8,796 nt of DNA from Pseudomonadota bacterium (lineage in GTDB: Bacteria; Pseudomonadota; Alphaproteobacteria; Caulobacterales; Caulobacteraceae), in contig JAEYQX010000135.1 in the NCBI GenBank assembly GCA_023409795.1, positions 1-8,796 of the forward strand, in the 5' to 3' direction. The first letter of the stretch is position 1; each line of letters begins with the position of its first letter. A model generated the notes under the pieces. It was not told where the DNA came from. It did not search any database and worked only from the letters and a program-made list of their open reading frames with translations. Both the position numbers and the translations under genes were made by a program. This document shows positions 6,738 to 8,796 of this stretch, piece after piece.

Positions 6738-6766
6738 AGGCCCCTGTTGCGCCTGGATCTGCGGGC

Positions 6767-7186
6767 TCAGGCCGGGGTGGTATTGACCATCCAGGGCACC
6801 CCGAAACGGTCGATCAGGCTGCCATAGCCGGGGGACCAGAAGGTGGGGGCAAAGTCCATGACCACCTCGCCGCCCTCGGAGAGGTCACCGAAGATGCGCT
6901 TCGCCTCGTCCAGGTCCCCGGTGTGCAGGGTGACGTCAAAGCCGTTCTTGGGCTTGGCGACATTGGGTGCGAACTCGGGCAGCAGGTCGGCCCCCATGAT
7001 GGCCTGGTCGCCGATTTCCAGCCAGGCGTGCATCAGCCAGTCCTTGTAGCGCGGGTCCACCGGCATTCCGGGCGGCCCCTCGCCATAGGGATGGGCCGAG
7101 GTCAGGGTCCCGTCCAGCACATTGGCATAGAATTCCATGGCTTCACGGCACTGGCCATGAAAGCTGAGACTGGTCACGATCTTCAT
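6767..7186 (-). CDS. VOC-superfamily protein, PhnB/YjdN-like
   Basis: A 139-residue cytoplasmic protein of the vicinal-oxygen-chelate (glyoxalase/bleomycin-resistance) superfamily, in the PhnB-like branch once annotated as 3-demethylubiquinone methyltransferase-like. Visible family features: the opening FHGQCREAMEFYANVLDG (9-26), the middle HAWLEIGDQAIMGAD (53-67), LHTGDLDEAKRIF (87-99), and the closing WSPGYGSLIDRFGVPWMVN (117-135). This is the usual arrangement of two beta-alpha-beta-beta-beta modules. The activity of these proteins is generally unknown. The start was set at ATG 7186 because a strong AAGGGAGG lies five bases upstream; an ORF start at 7213 would add nine residues and place that site inside the gene. 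It runs toward the CoA-transferase gene and diverges from the NTF2-like gene. Confidence 0.85.
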   Translation of the reverse strand: MKIVTSLSFHGQCREAMEFYANVLDGTLTSAHPYGEGPPGMPVDPRYKDWLMHAWLEIGDQAIMGADLLPEFAPNVAKPKNGFDVTLHTGDLDEAKRIFGDLSEGGEVVMDFAPTFWSPGYGSLIDRFGVPWMVNTTPA

Positions 7187-7294
7187 GTCGGCCTCCCTTG
7201 GCTGGCCCATCAACGCGCGAGGTCAGGTGGGGTTCGCCGGTGTCGGCGTGAATCACCCCTTTCTAAGGATTGAGAACAGGACTAGAACATCGCC
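7187..7294. promoter_or_regulatory. Divergent intergenic region with GANTC site and small inverted repeat
   Basis: This 108-bp region must hold promoters for the VOC gene (minus) and for the NTF2-like/recO pair (plus). Seen: AAGGGAGG on the minus strand (7199-7192) as the VOC ribosome site; CGCCG-GTGT-CGGCG (7235-7248), a 5-bp hairpin, extended by TTC and GAA with a one-base offset; a GANTC site GAATC (7250-7254); and ACTAGAAC (7281-7288), seven of eight to the Caulobacter -10 pattern GCTANAWC. The last would start RNA close to the ATG at 7295, so the NTF2-like mRNA could be leaderless. No convincing -35 was found for either direction. Confidence 0.35.
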
Positions 7295-7786
7295 ATGATC
7301 GCCCTTGCCCTGATGCTGTCCCTGTCCGCCGCGTCGGCTCCGGCCGAGCCCCAGGCGGATGCCCGGTCCGAGACGGAGGCGCAGGCCATTGGCCAGGTGC
7401 TGGACGGGCTGCACGAGGCGGCGGCCAGGGCTGACGGCCCGGCCTATTTCGCCCGCTTTACTCCCGACGCCCGCTTCATCGGCACCGATGCCACCGAGCG
7501 GTGGAGCCTTGAGGCCTTTCGCGCCTACGCCATGCCCTATTTCTCGCAAGGACAGGGCTGGACCTATCAGGCGTCGGAGCGCGTCATCACGGTGGCCGAT
7601 ATTCCGTGCCGCTGCATCGCCTGGTTCGACGAGCAACTGGACAACGCCAGCTATGGCCGCACGCGGGGCTCGGGGGTCCTGCGCCTGACCGGCGACGGCT
7701 GGAAGATCGAACAGTATGTGCTCAGCTTCGCCGTGCCCAATGAGCGGGCGCGCGAGGTCGTCGAGACGATCGAAAAGGCCGACTGA
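7295..7786 (+). CDS. Secreted SnoaL/NTF2-like protein of unknown function
   Basis: A 163-residue protein. Residues 1-17 are hydrophobic (MIALALMLSLSAASAPA) and end in an Ala-X-Ala site, as in a short signal peptide, but lack the usual positive residues. The rest fits the SnoaL_3/DUF4440 type of NTF2-like cone-shaped fold: a first helix (EAQAIGQVLDGLHEAAARAD, 28-47), DARFIGTDATERWSLEAFRAY (58-78), then strands ending in SGVLRLTGDGWKIEQYVLSF (126-145). Members include small enzymes and binding proteins, so no reaction can be assigned. Cys105 and Cys107 lie close together. Start: an in-frame TAG lies at 7283-7285 and no strong Shine-Dalgarno is present (AGGA 13 bases off). The TGA shares its A with the recO ATG, so recO translation is probably coupled to this gene. 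Confidence 0.75.
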   Translation: MIALALMLSLSAASAPAEPQADARSETEAQAIGQVLDGLHEAAARADGPAYFARFTPDARFIGTDATERWSLEAFRAYAMPYFSQGQGWTYQASERVITVADIPCRCIAWFDEQLDNASYGRTRGSGVLRLTGDGWKIEQYVLSFAVPNERAREVVETIEKAD

Positions 7787-8517
7787 TGGAGTTCCAGGAC
7801 GAGGCCTTTGTCCTGTCGGCCCGGGCGCATGGCGACACCGGGGCCGTGGTGGACCTCCTGACCGAAAGCCATGGTCGCCGGGCGGCCTATGTGAATGGCG
7901 GGGCCTCGCGCCGGATGCGGCCCTTCCTGCAGTCCGGGGCCCGCGTCGTGGCCCAGTTCCGCAACCGGACGGCAGACCAGCTGGGCTCGGCCCGGCTGGA
8001 GCCGGTGGGCGAGGGGCCCTCGGCCCTGTTCGATGACCCGCTGGCCCTGCTGGGCCTGAACGCCGCCGCGGCGGTGGTGCAGGGGGCCCTGCCGGAACGG
8101 GAGCCCCATCCCGGCACCTTCCTGGCCTTCGAGGCCATGATGAACACCCTGGCCTTTCCCGAGGTCTGGCCGGCCATCTATGTGCGTTTTGAAGCGGGCC
8201 TGCTGGAGGACCTGGGGTTCGGGCTTGACCTGTCGCGCTGTGCCGCGACGGGGTCGATGGACGAGCTGATCTATGTCAGCCCGCGCACGGGCCGGGCCGT
8301 CAGCCGCGAGGCGGGCCAGCCCTATGCCGACAAGCTGTTGAAACTGCCGCAGTTCATGCTGGGAGCCCAGGCCGGGGTGGGCGAGGGCGACGTGCGCGCC
8401 GGGATGGACCTGACCGGCCATTTCCTGGAGCAGTTCGTCTTCCATGCCCTGAACCGGCCGCTGCCGCCTGCGCGGGTCTGGATGATCGAGCGCCTGACCG
8501 AGGCCGGGCGCTTGTAG
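7786..8517 (+). CDS. recO: DNA repair protein RecO
   Basis: RecO works with RecF and RecR to load RecA on gapped, SSB-coated DNA and can anneal strands. The 243-residue length is normal. The N-terminal OB-fold is clear: FQDEAFVLSARAHGDTGAVV (3-22) and HGRRAAYVNGGASRRMRP (29-46). It is followed by the helical part and the conserved GLDLSRCAATG (146-156) and DELIYVSPRTGRAVSREAG (159-177). Only one cysteine (Cys152) is present where many RecO proteins, such as that of Deinococcus, have a four-cysteine zinc site, so no zinc site is expected. The ATG overlaps the TGA of the preceding NTF2-like gene by one base and has no ribosome site of its own that I can see. In related bacteria recO commonly sits just after era; here about 5 kb separates them. 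Confidence 0.93.
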   Translation: MEFQDEAFVLSARAHGDTGAVVDLLTESHGRRAAYVNGGASRRMRPFLQSGARVVAQFRNRTADQLGSARLEPVGEGPSALFDDPLALLGLNAAAAVVQGALPEREPHPGTFLAFEAMMNTLAFPEVWPAIYVRFEAGLLEDLGFGLDLSRCAATGSMDELIYVSPRTGRAVSREAGQPYADKLLKLPQFMLGAQAGVGEGDVRAGMDLTGHFLEQFVFHALNRPLPPARVWMIERLTEAGRL

Positions 8518-8549
8518 GCCCTCGTCCACAGACGGTTTCATCCCGTCCC

Positions 8550-8576
8550 CGCCTTAGGCGTTTCCCGCGCTAGACT
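8550..8576 (+). promoter_or_regulatory. Possible recO terminator remnant and parC -10 element
   Basis: In the 88-bp recO-parC gap, CGCC-TTA-GGCG (8550-8560) forms a four-bp hairpin followed by TTT, a very weak terminator at best. Just downstream, GCTAGACT (8569-8576) matches six of eight positions of the Caulobacter -10 pattern GCTANAWC. No matching -35 lies at the right distance. A further small inverted repeat, GACGG/CCGTC, lies at 8531-8547. These are weak signals, given so that the gap is described. Confidence 0.22.
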
Positions 8577-8593
8577 TTGCCGTCCAGATCACC

Positions 8594-8603
8594 GATTCGA
8601 ATC
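8594..8603. promoter_or_regulatory. GATTCGAATC palindrome: two abutting GANTC sites before parC
   Basis: A perfect 10-base palindrome made of GATTC and GAATC back to back ends two bases before the parC ATG, where a Shine-Dalgarno would normally sit; none is seen. In Caulobacterales both GANTCs would be CcrM methylation sites, and they become hemimethylated when the replication fork passes. That the pair controls parC is inference. The motif resembles a tRNA T-loop but no tRNA surrounds it. Confidence 0.45.
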
Positions 8604-8605
8604 CC

Positions 8606-8796
8606 ATGACCGTTCATACCCCGACGCCCGAAGGTGGCCGCATCGTCGACGAGCCGATGAGCGAGGCGCTGTCGAAGCGCTATCTGGCCTATGCCCTGTC
8701 GACGATCACCAACCGGGCCTTGCCCGACGTGCGTGACGGCTTCAAGCCGGTGCACCGGCGGATCATGTATGCCATGCACCAGATGCGGCTGAACCC
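8606..8796 (+). CDS. parC: DNA topoisomerase IV subunit A, N-terminal part (3' end outside window)
   Basis: ParC is the DNA-cutting subunit of topoisomerase IV, which unlinks daughter chromosomes using ATP hydrolysed by ParE. The first 63 codons are present. EPMSEALSKRYLAYALSTIT (16-35) and NRALPDVRDGFKPVHRRIMY (36-55) are the conserved opening of the GyrA/ParC family, including His50 of the KPVHRR motif near the cleavage site. The catalytic tyrosine, expected near residue 120, lies beyond the window. ParC is favoured over GyrA by the start (MTVHTPTPEGGRIVDEPMSEAL, as I recall for Caulobacter ParC) and by the position after recO. The start at 8606 keeps the full GG-x-I-V-x-EPMSEAL opening; a later ATG at 8657 would lose it. 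No clear ribosome site is present; an abutting GANTC pair lies directly before the ATG. Confidence 0.92.
   Translation, partial: MTVHTPTPEGGRIVDEPMSEALSKRYLAYALSTITNRALPDVRDGFKPVHRRIMYAMHQMRLN

Noticed and set aside
6735..6773. 8-base direct repeat CTCAGGCC at 6735-6742 and 6766-6773
   Set aside because: Short, only two copies, and the second overlaps the end of the VOC gene; chance is a sufficient explanation in GC-rich DNA.
7187..7213. Nine-residue longer VOC protein starting at 7213
   Set aside because: The extension would include the strong AAGGGAGG ribosome site of the ATG at 7186, where family homology begins.
8591..8604. tRNA T-loop-like TTCGAATC
   Set aside because: There is no matching T-stem, acceptor, D or anticodon arm around it; it is part of a GANTC palindrome.
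1..8796. CRISPR arrays, insertion sequences, integrases, rRNA and tRNA genes
   Set aside because: No regularly spaced repeats, transposase or integrase motifs, or RNA gene signatures were seen on either strand.

Overview
The window is high-GC DNA (roughly two thirds G+C by eye) from an alphaproteobacterium, most likely Caulobacterales (Brevundimonas or Caulobacter type). Three things point there: the housekeeping order acpS-lepB-rnc-era ... recO-parC, the wording of the proteins (alphaproteobacterial AcpS tail, Era and RecO), and the placement of GANTC sites. GANTC is the CcrM methylation motif, and it is rare in the genes here but frequent between them. The genus is an inference.

Layout. 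Bases 1-178 hold the C-terminal end of acpS. A 57-bp gap with two small tandem hairpins and a GANTC site leads into a tight operon: lepB (236-1162), rnc (1162-1872) and era (TTG start 1869, to 2822). lepB/rnc and rnc/era overlap by 1 and 4 bases. A gene for an exported serine beta-lactamase-like hydrolase (2841-4076) follows era after only 18 bp. It runs tail to tail into a membrane-anchored metallo-beta-lactamase-fold protein on the minus strand (4073-5059), and the two stop codons share the four bases CTAG. Two more minus-strand genes follow: a succinyl-CoA:acetate-type CoA-transferase (5126-6634) and a small PhnB-like VOC protein (6767-7186). Diverging from the VOC gene, a secreted SnoaL/NTF2-like protein (7295-7786) overlaps recO (7786-8517) by one base. 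The window ends in the first 63 codons of parC (from 8606).

How the genes work together. AcpS arms acyl carrier protein. LepB cleaves signal peptides. RNase III and Era handle rRNA processing and 30S assembly. RecO serves recombinational repair. ParC is the topoisomerase IV subunit that unlinks chromosomes. The five genes between era and recO look like an accessory block (two exported or anchored hydrolases, acyl-CoA/acetate metabolism, a VOC protein, a secreted NTF2-like protein) placed inside a cluster that is usually more compact. No mobile-element, tRNA, rRNA or CRISPR signature was seen. No obviously new multi-gene system is visible. The most distinctive signal is the GANTC architecture: 6 of 12 hand-counted sites lie in about 470 bp of non-coding DNA, including a perfect GATTCGAATC palindrome two bases before parC and a GANTC-ended inverted repeat upstream of the CoA-transferase gene.
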